Shown here one piece after another: positions 23,001 to 34,597 of a stretch of DNA of 64,000 nucleotides; positions within the stretch are counted from its first letter, which is position 1; every line of letters starts with the position of its first letter. The stretch is taken from contig JABSSW010000016.1 in NCBI GenBank assembly GCA_018902385.1, positions 434,001 through 498,000 on the forward strand, given 5' to 3'. The translations under genes and the position numbers were made by a program. The stretch comes from Physcia stellaris. Taxonomy: Eukaryota; Ascomycota; Lecanoromycetes; Caliciales; Physciaceae. Under the pieces are notes generated by a model that was not told the origin of the DNA, did no database searches, and saw nothing but the letters and a program-made list of their open reading frames with translations.

Positions 23001-26000
23001 GTTAACGAAATTCAAAAGAAAAAGAAAAAGTCAAAACATTTTTTTTGATTTTGAAAAAATTAAACGAAATTATTGACAACGTCAAAAAAAATTTAGTCAA
23101 AATAGAAATTGATTTCGATTTGAATTTCAAAAAAAATTTTAAAATCATGAAAGCAATCGTCGAGAAATTGAAACGTAAAATTTTTGAATTTTTTAAATGA
23201 TTCGAAAACGTATTCAACTCGAAAAAAATCGACAAATTATTTTCGCATAGATTTTACGATCACAAAATCGAATTGACGAAGAATTCGAATCAATTGTCTC
23301 GAAATCGAGTCTATTTTCTATCGTCTAAAAAGTTCGAGATTTTTCAAAAATATTTACACGATAATTTTCAAAAAAAATTTATCAATTCAAGCAAAACGTT
23401 TTATGTTTCGTTCATTTTATTCGTCGTCAAATCGAACGAGCAATTTCGTTTGTGTGTCGATTATCGAAAGCTGAACGTCATAATTAAACGTAATAATTAT
23501 TTTATTTTGTTAATCGAAAAAATTTTTGCAAAAATTATCGATTGTAAGTTTTTGTTCAAATTGAATATTATATTTGTTTTCAACAAATTTCGAATGAATT
23601 TTCAAAACGAAAATTTCATTATTTTCATATGCTCGCTAAACATCTACAAGTATCATGTATTTTTTTTTGAATTAATCAATGACTCGATCAATTGACAACA
23701 TTACATGAACGATTTGTTGTTCGAATACATCAATCATTTTTGTCAAATGTATTTGAATGATATTTTCATTTACAACAAAATTCGAAAGCAACACGAGCGA
23801 CATTTCACTCAAATATTTCAAAAATTAAAAAAAGTCGAATTTCAAATCGATATCAAAAAATGCGAGTTTTTTCAAACAGAAATTTTTTTTTTCGACGTCA
23901 TATTATCAACAAAAAATTTGCGCATGAACTCAAAAAAAATACAAAATATTGTCAATTGAATTCGTTTCATTTACATCAAAAAAATGCAAATTTTTGTAAA
24001 TTTTTGCAATTTTTATCGACGTTTCATCAAAGCATTTTCGAAACTCGTCAAATTTTTAATTCGAATAATCAAAAAGAAAGTTGATTTCGAGTGAATCGAT
24101 TTGATCAATGAAACGTTCGAAATTTTGAAAAAACAAATAATCGAAATTTCAATTTTTCGACATTACGATCGCAATCGTAAAACAATTTTGAAAATCGATT
24201 TTTCGAATTGATGTTTAGATGAAGTTTTATTTCAATACGACGACGACGAAATTTTTCATTCGATAATTTTTTTTAACAAAAAAATGATTTTTGTCGAATG
24301 CAATTACGAAATATATAACAAAAAACTTCTAATCATTATTCGATGTTTAAAACATTGAAAATTCGAATTCGAAAATATCGACGAGTTCGTCGAAATCTAC
24401 ATCGATCACAAAAATTTGAAAATTTTTATGATAAACAAAAAATTCATTTCTCGTCAAATACGTTGAATCGAGATTTTGACTGATTACAACATCAAAATTC
24501 AATATCAATTCGACGTCAAAAACGTTAAAATTGATATTTTGACTCGAATGTTTGAATTTCGTTCAGCGAAAAACGACGAGAAAAAATTCTATAAAAAACA
24601 AATTTTGCTTTTTTTTTTCGATTTTAATTATATTCAATAAACGCGATGAATGATTTGTACGAACGCGTCATGCAAATCAATCGCGAGAACGAAAATTGTA
24701 TTAATCATCGTCAAATTTTGATCGATGATCAAATCATCAACGAAAAAATAAATTTGCGAAATTGTTCGAATCGAGACGAAATTCTATTTAAAAACGAAAA
24801 TCTATGAATGTCAAATCGATTAAATTTCATGATTGAAATAATTCGTGACGTTCACGAACAGTTTTTTTGTACACATTCGAGCATGAATCGTATTGAGAAA
24901 TTCATTAAACGCTATTATTATTGATTTAGTATAAGACTATTCATCAAACGCTATATTCGAAATTGTCACAAATGTCAGCGATCGAAATTTTCACACGATG
25001 ATCGTCACGAATTGTTAATTTCATTGTCGATTTTTAGTCAACGATGAATTGATATATCGATGAATTTCATAATCGAATTATTTGATTTCAAAAACAACAA
25101 TGTTATTTGTATTATTATCGATCGTTTAATCAAAAAACGTCATTACGTCTTTTGCGTGATCGATGACGATGATTTAACAATGCAAATTTGTGTCAAAATA
25201 TTAATATATTACGTATTTTGTATTTATGAATTACTTTTTTTCATCATTTCAAATCGAGATGATTAGTTCGTAAATCGCGTTTGAAAAGTTTTTTGTAAAC
25301 GATTAAAAATCAAATGTAAATTATTCATCGTTTTTCAATCAAAAATCGATGATTAAATCGAACGAGCGAATCAAAATATCGAGACTCGATTGCGTTTGTA
25401 TTGCAATTATCGTCAAAACGATTGAATTGATTGAATAAATATCATAAAGTTTGTTAACAATAACGATGTTTCAACGATCATCGAGTTCATTTTTTTTTTC
25501 ACTAATAAAAGCTATCATTCTCGAATGATTTTTGAATCGAATTTAAATGATTACGAAATCACTAAAAAACGTTTGCTAATTAAACAAAACGAATTCATTG
25601 TCGAAAAAATGAATCGTATTATCGAATACGTCAAAATCAATATTGTCGACGCGAGACAAAAAATGATTGCTCGAATCAACAAATTTTGTTTGTCTATAAA
25701 TTTTGAAATAGAAAATTATTTTTGACTAAATCGTCGTCATATAAAAACGATTCGTTCATCAGACAAACTCGATGATAAAAAGTTGAATTCATACAAAATA
25801 ATCAAAAAAAAAGATTTCGTCTATAAATTGAAATTGCTCGACGACATGCACATTCATTCAGTTTTTCATTCTTGATTGTTGAAAAAGAATTTTAGAAACT
25901 CGTTGAAAAAACAACATAATGATTTTTCAAAATCAATTATTGCGAGTGAAATGTCTGAGTGAAAATTCGATGATATATTAAAATTTCGATATCATTATTA

Positions 26001-27093
26001 TCGATTACAATATCGTTGCAATTGATTCGAATGAAAATTTCACGATCGAACATGATATTACGTCGACGACGACGAATTTCAAAATGCTCAAAACATCGTG
26101 AATGTTTTTCACGATGCTAATTTAAAAATAGCAAAATTTGCTTTGCGAAATGATTAAATCATGAATTTTATTGTTTATGATCGATCAAAAAATTGTCATC
26201 GAATTCGTTACAATTCATTTTCAAATTGATTTCAATAATTTTTTCTTTTTGTCATTCGTTTCGTTATCATTTCGCGTTGTTTACAGTCAAAATTTACGTC
26301 GCATAAAAAGTTGAATCGTGTCAAAAACATTTTCAGAAATTGTCGTCAAATTTTATTGAACAATGAGTAATAATGTAAAATGTCATGCAATGAAATGAAT
26401 AAACGCAAATTGTCAAAAAATTCGAACATTTACGAATTCGTCAACAAAATTTTCAATTGTTTACTAATGACACGCGAAACTATTTGTAAAATTCGTTCAA
26501 AATATTTGTTTTTCAAAAAATTTAATACAAACATATTTCGCTGAATGCAATGTACGAATCAAACGTCGTATATGCGATAGCATCAACGCGTTAATCGTGA
26601 TGATAAAAATTTTATCGATTTGTTCAAATTGCTCGTTTCGTGATATCAATTTGATGTTGCAAAAATTTTCAAAATCGTTGACGCGCTCAATTGTTTGTTT
26701 ATTAATATTCGTCGAAATTACTTTTGACGAATTGTATGAATTAATCATTTTTCACGATATTCATTACATTCACGTTTTATCGCATGCAATGTACACATCA
26801 ATTTTCACATACGCGAAATTATCAAGATTTTAAACATTGTTACGATGATTTTACTAACATGATCAAATTGCTCATCTCATCGTAAATCGATTTAATGTTT
26901 TCACGATTTTTGACGAATCGATTTCGCGAACGAAATCGATTTCACAACATTTCGAATTTATTTGTTCATTTCATCAATCATTCAATTTAACGTCATTCAA
27001 CAGCGCATTTAGATCGCGCAAATTGCTCATCGTTAAAAACAAAAAAATTCAGTTGATCGTTTCGAGACGAAATTGAAAAAAAACGAAAAATAA

Positions 27094-27310
27094 TGTGACG
27101 AGCGTATATCGAATTCAACATTTGACAAAACTAACATCGATTTAACATCGTTATTTTATCACATCGAATGTTAAAATCGAAATTCGTCTTGACGCATTCA
27201 AGAAATCAAATTTTCTACATATGTTTTTGCAAATTTCATGTATTTGCTTTTCACTTCGATATTTTCGTGTAATTATGTAGTAATATCATATTTCTGCATA
27301 ACATCTCACA
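27094..27310 (+). repeat. 3' LTR of gypsy element
   Basis: 217 bp, starts TGTGACGA and ends TCTCACA; followed by CGTAT, the same pentamer that precedes the 5' LTR. Confidence 0.9.
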
Positions 27311-30300
27311 CGTATTTCGAAAATTTGTTGATCGCGACGACGATATTTGAACGAATTATTCAAATGAATCATTGATCAAACTCAATAATTTTGCGAAAAA
27401 AATGTTTTTCGTTTTTCGATGTTTGATACATTTCATCGTTATGAATATTCGTTTTGAATGAATACGATTTCATTGAAATTGACGTTGATTTGCAATTTTT
27501 AAAATCACAATTTTTAACAAATTGTTTGATAAACGCTTTTTGCGTGAATCATATGATTCGATTTTTGCGATTTTTGATGATTTTGATTTCAAAATAGAAA
27601 TGTATTTTATCGAAATTTTTGATACGAAAACGTTTGTTCAAATCGATTTTGATTTGATCGATATTATTGATAATAAAATTGATTAATAAAAAATCGTCAA
27701 CGTAAATTGACAATATGATGTCAATAAAATGTACGAAAACGCAATTATTCACAAACAAACAAATATAATTCAACGAAATGAAATATTTTTTCAAACAATC
27801 ATATCATTCGCGAAAAAATTGTTTCAATTTATACAAAAATTTTTTCAACGAACAAACGAATTTCGATTTTGTTTTTTCGAAATCAGACGATTGTTGTATT
27901 CATTATTTCATTTTGAAATTTAATTCAAAAAACGCGATGACGACGTCAACGTGATGCATTTTTCAATTGTTTTTCGTGATTAATGCAAATATACATTTTC
28001 AAATCATTGATTTAACGATTTCTGAATAATTTTCGAAATAATTTTTGTCAATTATTTGCAAAAAATTTTTCGTCATTTATCGTATTTTGTATTTGACGAT
28101 TTCATCGCTAAAATCACGTTTGATTGAAAATATTTAGCGATTTTTAATGACGTTGATTTTTGAAAACGACATTAACAATTTTCAAATGTCATTATGTTTG
28201 TGATGTTCGAATTTTTCTTTTGCGATTTGAATTCATCGTTTTTTATCAAAATGAAATTGAATTTTTGTCAATTACGCGATATATTGTATTTCATATCGAT
28301 GATTCGCGATTGTTTGATTTGTTTCGCAATTTTGACATTTTCGTATTGTGTTTCGAAATCAACAATTTCGTCATCGTCGTGATTTTTGTTTCAAAAATTT
28401 TGTTGATGAACGTAATTGCGTTCAAATTGCTTTTGCGTGCGAATGAATTTACGAAATTCTGATAATTCGATTGTAATAATTGATTCAATTGATGAAATTG
28501 TTTCAATAAATGCAATTGATAAATCATGATGATCGTCGAAATTATCAAAATTATGTTTTTCAATATTTAATTTTGCAAAATTCGAATTCAAATCGTTCGA
28601 ATTTGCAATATTTGCAATCGTACATTGATTATTTAAAAAAATTTGATTTGTTTGATCAATCAAAAAATTGAAATCAAAAATACTGTAATTTTCATTTTTT
28701 TTTCGATTTCAGATTTGATATATTCGTCAAACATTACATGAACGATTTTAATGATTTGACGTTTGTTAAATTTTCAAATACGATATTGATTCGAAATTTC
28801 GTAATTTAATAAATATTTTTTGATTTTTTGTTCGTCAAGTTTTTTGATGTGTTTCATTTTCGAAAAACACAACGTTTCGAATGAATGTAAATTGAATAAA
28901 TCGAATTTTCGCTCATTTCAAATTTCATGCGATATCATATTATTCGAGAAAATAAAATTGATGTTTTTCAAATAAATCATTGTGTGAACGATTTTTTTTC
29001 AAAACGTTTTGAATAATTTCGAGTCGTACAGAATGAAACGTATTTTATTGAAAATAATACGAAACGTTCGTTCAAACATTTTATTCTGATATGAATTATC
29101 AGAAACAATGAATTTTTATTGAATTTCGTGTTCGATCATGAGTTTTTCGATTTTTTTGTTGATATTTTCTTTGACGTTGTTCATGCGAAAAAATTCGATT
29201 GTTAATTTTTGAATTTCGAACATTTGAATAAAATTCTTGAAAACGATAACGAAATCGAATTTATTTTTGATCAAATACAATCAAATGTAATCAATGTAAT
29301 CGTTCACGAATACAATTGCGTAACGTTTATCGCGAAAAATTCGAACAATATGATTTTTTTCAATCAAATTCGTATGAAATTTTTGTTTTTTTCGTGTAAC
29401 ACGTTTAATTGAATTCGTTTTCATTGTTTTGTGATTTGATGTTCGATGCATTTTGTTCATAATACATAATTCGCATTTATCGTGTTGTGAATCGATTTTT
29501 TCGAATTTGAAACATTCGAAATCGTCGATGAAATTCATTGTTGCAAATTTTTTGATATCGCGTAAATTGAAATGTTTAAATCGACGATGTCATTGATTTC
29601 AAAAAATAAAAATTTTCGCAAATCGTGTTTGAATGACAAATTTTCACATATCGAAAATATATGAGTTTTTTTTTTTTTTTGACGCGTATCGATCATGAAA
29701 ATTTTATCGTCGTTTTCGTCAATGATTTTGAAACGATTTTTTTGACAACGATTTCGCATGACTTTTTCTCGAAAATATCAATGAATATGAAATTGTATTT
29801 GAAATCAAAAACGTATTCAACGTCGATAATAATGTTGCAAATTCGTTTGTCGTCGATATTGAATTCGAAAATAATAAATTCGATTTTTTTGATTGTTAAC
29901 AATGCGTTGTTAACAATTTCAACGATTTTGATCGTTGCGAAATCTTTCAACTCGTGAAACAATTTTTTGTTGTAACACAGATGATTGTTCGTTTCGTTGT
30001 CAAAAAAAAATTCGAATTTTTGAATGAAATTGTCGATTTTGCGATGCGTATTGCACAATTGATTTGAAAAATAAAATTATTGAATCGAATACGTCTGATT
30101 TTGCTTATTGCAAAATGACGAAATGATGTAACTGAAAACGTATTATTTTCGAAATTTGAAAAAATTGAATTTTCGATTGAAAAGTTTGATTTGAAAATCG
30201 AAACAATTGAATCAAATTTGACTCGTTTGATTTTATCGTTTTTTTTGATTTTGTCAATTTTGTTGATTGATACGAAATTGATTTTGTTTGATCAATTCAC

Positions 30301-31388
30301 GATCAAATGCATTTTGATTTCGTAAAATTTTCAATCAAAAATGCGTTAAAATTTGTTATGATAAAAACAATATAATTTGTCATAAATAAAAAATTCACAC
30401 ATTTCGCATGAATTAATATCACGATTTTTTTTGTTTTTATTTTTATTTTTATTTTCATCGTTTTTCGAAAATTTGTTTCGATTGTTTTTGATTGTTCGAA
30501 TTGAATTTCGATTTTTTTCATGTAAATATTTCGTTTGTTTTAATCGATTAACGTTTTGATCATTTCATCGATAATCAATATTTTTTCACGTAATTTGATT
30601 TCGTGAATAAAATGAAACATGTACGAATTCAAATTTTTAATTAAATTCATACGAAAACGATTGTTCATGAATCAAACAAAAAGATTTTCGTCGATCGCAT
30701 TAATTTCATTTTTTCACTTTTTCAAATGTTTTGTTCAATCGTTAACGTTTTTGAAATCGACGAACGATTTGTTGCAAATTTTTTTTACAACGAAATCGAT
30801 AATAATCAAATCGATCGTTTCGTAAAAATTCTTGAATTTCAAAAAAATTTTCGTGTCGTTTTTCATGTTTTTGACGTGTGAGCGAAATTTCTGTTTAAAC
30901 GAGATATGCATTGTTGCACAAATTTTGCTATAAACAATAATTCATTTTTTGTAATTTTTTTTGTATTGTTTGTGTTTTGCGTCGTAAATAATTTGTTCAA
31001 TTTTGATTATAACACGTTCGATGTCGTTCTTTTTGCGTAAATTTGATTTCGCAAATGAAAATGATTTTTTTTCTATTTCAAAAATGTAAAATCAGAATTG
31101 AAAAAATACGAAACAGAATTTCAATTTCTCGATTCACAAAATGAAATTGTCGACTCTTTTCAGTTTCGTAATTTTGTATATTTCAGAGTTTTTTTTCATG
31201 ATGTTATAAAAAGATTTCTGAATGAATTGAAAAATTAAAAAATGTTTTGTTGTTGAGTTTGTGTGATTGCGTTGTTGAAATTTTTCGATTGCATTTTATT
31301 GAAACAATATATGTAAAATCGATGATTTATTCAATAAATCGTGATTTTCAAATTATTAAAAACGAAAACACGATTCGAACTCATAATC

Positions 31389-31622
31389 TGTTAAAAAGAT
31401 TAAAACACATCGATTCAAACATTGAATTGATTGATTAATTAACAAATATTTACGTGAAAACATTGAGTACTAATACATGCGACATATGCGATATATGCGA
31501 TATGCGTTATTGATGGTTGAACTCTGAACCAGGTGATTGGACCCTGAATGGTCTGACCACCTGGACCCTGAATAACACGTGACTAGGACCCTGAAAGGCC
31601 CTGGATATTGCACACTCCAACA
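31389..31622 (-). repeat. Right (5') LTR of outer copia, partly spared from mutation
   Basis: 234 bp. The first ~125 bp are mutated like the partner LTR. From about 31515 to 31622 the copy keeps CCC, GG and CT (for example GGACCCTGAATGGTCTGACC), so it records the pre-mutation sequence. Followed by CAATA, the left-flank duplication. Confidence 0.9.
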
Positions 31623-31997
31623 CAATATCATGCCGAACTCTTGTCTGCTGCGGTTGTGGACATTGTAAATTCATTGGACTTGCTGCAAAACGCTGCGGCT
31701 CTTTGTGAAAAGTATGCGGCCAATCGCAAGAATACAAGAAAAGTGCGGAGGCTGATTGAAGCTACAACGCTCAAGCTCAGCACTCAGGCGGATGGAAGCG
31801 TACCCACTAACCATCATTCTTTATTCGATGGCCCAGCTGGGTTATATGACGCGCACCCTCAGTCAACACCATATGCGCTGGACCAGAACCCCTGGCTGCA
31901 GATCGAGAGTATATCAAACGTGCCGGAAGACCCAGAATGGGCTTACCTGGGGCAATTCCTCAACCTACCCAACGAAGACATTATGGTCGCTTCTTAA
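31623..31997 (+). pseudogene. 3' fragment of a probable fungal transcription-factor gene
   Basis: An open frame of about 125 codons begins at the copia target duplication and ends at a stop at 31997. It contains TQYHAELLSAAVVDIVNSLD, a basic NRKNTRKVRRLIEAT segment and a C-terminal EWAYLGQFLNLPNED. This resembles the variable C-terminal tail of fungal Zn2Cys6 regulators, where short helices end in an aromatic/acidic tail, but no domain can be proven. An upstream part is missing: the LTR lies directly before it and the sequence on the far side of the element (12828-13021) is too mutated to read. Most likely the gene was split by the insertion. Composition here is normal, unlike the DNA immediately to the left. 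Confidence 0.45.
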
Positions 31998-32526
31998 TGC
32001 TTGACAGAATCTTGCTGAACAAGACATTGGCCCGAAGCCTAGCAGGACGATCAAGCCACCAGGGCGCGTTGGCCTTGAACATCCTAAAACCAAGTCGTGC
32101 CACCTTTACATCCGAAGGGCTTACCCACTTAAAAAAAAATCTCATATCCAGGAGAGTCAGTTGTACATTGATTGTGGTTCCTATTCCAAAGATGGGTAAT
32201 GAGTAAATGATAAAAATTACAGCCTCGAGCCAAGTCATTTGGGCAGCAATGGAGTGATGCAGCCACCTTAGATCGGAACGTGGGATAATAACATGCTAAT
32301 CAATAATTGGGAGTTAAAACCATGATCTCGTATTCCGACTGTCAGAAAGTGTTTCGTCGAATTTACACCTATATGATACACGCTACTGGCACTAGAAAGA
32401 ACTGAGTGCGGTAAGCTGAATCACTCGCCAGATGAAGGTTACCCGACCTTGGAACGCAGAACAAGAATTGATAAGAATGAAATTCTATAACGATTATACT
32501 TCCTAAATCAGGCTATCGTTTGTTCA
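31998..32526. other. Intergenic, nothing supported
   Basis: Between the transcription-factor fragment and the SDR stop codon. Short open frames only, without recognised motifs. Confidence 0.5.
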
Positions 32527-33401
32527 TTACCATGGAACTTCTCCTCCATCGTACTGGCCCGATTCCTCATACCCAGGAACGTGGATGTTGAGGAACTTGC
32601 CGTTCTGTGATCTGTTCGACTCCAGGACGATCCTCTTGAGTTCAGCAACACCAACTTCGACATCGAGATCGGCTTGCTTGCCACCCAGCTCCGTTTTCAA
32701 CCACTAAGAAGATATAAGCATTGATTTAACAGCCAATCTAGTCAACTTGTATGCTTACTCCAGGAGAGACGCAGAGAAACGTGAACCCGGCATCGGCGTG
32801 ATCCAGAGCATACTGAGCATTGAGCATGTTCAGTGCTGTCTTGGAAATCTTATAAGCATGGAATGGCACGAGTTTAGCCCTCTCAGCCCACGAGATTGAT
32901 CCAACCGTTGAAGAACTGCCACGAGAATCAACCTTAGCTCATCACAATGCTGCAGCAGTCGCAAAGGAGGAAATACACGTTGATAACCTTTTTCTGGCTA
33001 CCCAATTTGAGCAATGGCAAGAAATTGGAAATCATTCTGTGCGGTCCGATGACATTGACATCGAGAACATTTGCCATTTGCTCCGGCGGAACCATTCTTG
33101 TACTATTTGAATATGATCCATTGGTGCCAGCGTTGTTGATCAGGACATCCAGCCCTTGGGCACCGAGCTTCGTCTTGACTTCTTCAGCCGCTCTCCGTAC
33201 GCTATCGGTGTCGTCGACAGAGGCGATGATGGGAACAACGCGATCGGGATTCTTATCCATGAGGGTTTGTAGAGCAATGGATGAGCTGCTGCGAGTAAGA
33301 GCAAAGATCCTGCCGATTTGGGAGCCGGGTAGCTCGACTAGCTGCTTGACCAGCTCAAGCCCGATGCCTCGAGATGCACCAGTGATAAGGTAGGTGGTCA
33401 T
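32527..33401 (-). CDS. Short-chain dehydrogenase/reductase, sniffer/C-factor-like
   Basis: NAD(P)-dependent oxidoreductase of the classical SDR superfamily; substrate unknown. Three exons (33401-32979, 32932-32759, 32703-32527) with GT-AG introns and preserved phase give 257 residues. The cofactor-binding glycine motif TGASRGIG lies at residues 7-14, NNAG near residue 91 and the catalytic YKISK (YxxxK) near 171. The serine of the triad is probably within the SRGSSSTVGS segment. The pattern with a C-terminal VSPGWLKTELGG is typical of carbonyl reductases related to bacterial C-factor and animal sniffer. Start chosen at 33401 because TTYLITGASRG follows directly; a longer frame would need a TTG. 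It faces an SDR pseudogene across 320 bp. Confidence 0.9.
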
Positions 33402-33721
33402 TTTCAATTAGGTTTATCGCGTTCTGAGTGGATTTGGGGAAAGGTGTACATGGAGCAGAGTACCAGCGAGACTGAGGTTTATGTACTCGTTTTCCCCCGA
33501 GATGATTGTGTCAGCACGGCTCGCTATCTCCTATCTCCCCAATACATTGCACGTTCTCGATGGCACTCAAGATACATGCTCACCTCTTTCGGGCGAGTCG
33601 GCCGAGAGCGTCACGTGACACGGATGAGTCGGAGAACCCTCGCTAATGCACCTTTTCCAGCGTTGATTATAAACACCGATGTGCTCGTAGGTGCACCTTC
33701 CAAACATCAATGTTGGTAACA
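33402..33721. promoter_or_regulatory. Divergent promoter between SDR gene and SDR pseudogene
   Basis: 320 bp between divergent starts; no specific element recognised. Confidence 0.4.
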
Positions 33722-34084
33722 ATGGCTCAGCAAGAAGTTATCTTGACCACAAGCGCAAATACTGGCCTCGGCTTTCAAATGGTTAGGGCGCTCTGTCAAT
33801 CTGAGAGAGCGTACAACATTATCGTTGGGGGACGCTCACTCGAAAAGGTCGAGAAAGCTATCAAAGCAGTCGTGACAGACTTCCCTGCATAAAGACGGGG
33901 TTAAAGTGTGGTGCGTCTCGCCTGGATTTCTAGCTACAGGGCTTGGTGCTGGTCAGGAATTTAACAAGGGGATGGGAGCCGGTGATCCGGCCGCTGGGGG
34001 GAATTTGGCAAGGAGTGTGCTGGAGGGGGTAGGGATGAGGATGTGGGTAAGATTGTGACCAGGGATGGAGTGCAGGCGTGGTGA
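33722..34084 (+). pseudogene. Broken short-chain dehydrogenase gene
   Basis: The frame starts MAQQEVILTTSANTGLGFQM, a cofactor-binding N terminus, and continues through GGRSLEKVEKAI to about residue 57. It then jumps straight to an SDR C-terminal segment (KDGVKVWCVSPGFLATGLG) in another frame. The final residues (RDEDVGKIVTRDGVQAW) lie in a third frame after a G-run. By comparison with usual family length (about 250-300 residues) some 130 codons including the catalytic YxxxK are missing. So it carries one large internal deletion and at least one further frameshift. The surviving parts remain close to functional fungal SDRs, which suggests recent decay. It is not obviously a copy of the adjacent SDR gene. 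Confidence 0.8.
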
Positions 34085-34597
34085 TTTTCCTGAGTCTCAA
34101 ATGGTCACATTTAGTATCAAAAGTTGACCCTTTCAACTACCAAAAAGATACTTGTTCTTGGCACTTGCCCATGTTTTCCTCGCTAGAGTGGACTGAGGTG
34201 TTTTACGAATGAATATACATAGTCATTGGCGTTCCTGTCCCCGCCAGCCTAAAACATCCCATCCAACTATCTAATATGCTCACCTAGGACGCCTTGGATG
34301 CGGGACCACGATCCCATCGATCTTCACCAATATTCTGGTTTCCCACGAAGTACTCAAACAAAAACATGCACCGGAGGACTCATATGATCATGTGCAGCTA
34401 TATGGCAGGAACAGGCACGTTCATACTGTGGATGGAGGAAGGGTGTGGTGCAACCCTAAGGCCGTGCGAATTCAGTCTAGCTCGCCAAGACTTTAAGCGA
34501 GAAAATAAAACCTACTCCAGTCTTATGAACCCCATTGTCCAGCAACGCCCGACCTGCGTCTGCGATACACCCCGTATTGCGGGCCAGCCGGCAAGTC
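34085..34597. other. Intergenic upstream of the RPA34-like gene
   Basis: No supported gene; probably the promoter and 5' UTR of the next gene. Confidence 0.45.

Larger units (their letters stand above)
19837..27310 (+). mobile_element. Nested Ty3/gypsy retrotransposon relic, probably a chromovirus
   Basis: Fossil element of 7474 bp in plus orientation, inserted near the reverse transcriptase/RNase H boundary of the outer copia element. It has 217-bp LTRs with TG...CA ends and perfect CGTAT duplications at 19832-19836 and 27311-27315. Parts run left to right: gag near 20.6-21.9 kb with a zinc-knuckle-like end, reverse transcriptase near 23.3-24.0 kb, RNase H near 24.1-24.6 kb and integrase near 24.65-25.7 kb with an HHCC-type zinc segment. 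A chromodomain-like tail near 25.9-26.1 kb points to the chromovirus lineage. Integrase after RNase H defines Ty3/gypsy. LTR identity is about 92% by eye but mutation makes dating unreliable. Younger than the outer copia. Broken many times and inactive. Confidence 0.9.
9930..31514. other. AT-rich block mutated at CpC and CpT on both strands (RIP-like)
   Basis: About 21.6 kb is almost devoid of CC and GG and strongly depleted of CT and AG, yet rich in CA, TG and CG. Comparing the outer copia LTRs (13027-13260 against 31389-31622) shows C-to-T or G-to-A at nearly every C that precedes a pyrimidine, with CpA and CpG kept. Both strands are hit, and a DNA transposon and its flank are included, so the cause is a genome-level process, not editing of retroviral cDNA. 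The borders fall inside repeats: about 80 bp into the hAT element on the left and about 109 bp before the end of the copia LTR on the right. Confidence 0.85.
13027..31622 (-). mobile_element. Outer Ty1/copia retrotransposon relic, split by two nested elements
   Basis: Fossil LTR element in minus orientation, flanked by the CAATA duplication. Its own sequence is about 5.2 kb once the two nested elements and their duplications are subtracted. The LTRs are 234 bp each (13027-13260 and 31389-31622), starting TGTTA and ending CAACA on the plus strand. Recognisable parts are a gag-like region near 30.3-31.2 kb, protease near 29.7-30.1 kb, integrase near 28.9-29.6 kb, reverse transcriptase with a YVDD-type site near 27.5-28.1 kb and RNase H near 19.3-19.7 kb. 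The order confirms the copia class. It is the oldest of the three LTR elements because the other two sit inside it. It is heavily mutated, broken many times and certainly inactive. Confidence 0.9.

Noticed and set aside
9930-31514. Retroviral-cDNA editing (APOBEC-like) as the cause of the CpY mutations
   Set aside because: Both strands are affected equally, and the hAT DNA transposon and nonrepeat flank are included, which cDNA editing would not explain.
9930-31514. Low GC as organellar insertion or a centromere-type AT array
   Set aside because: The content resolves into defined transposable elements with target duplications and LTR pairs.
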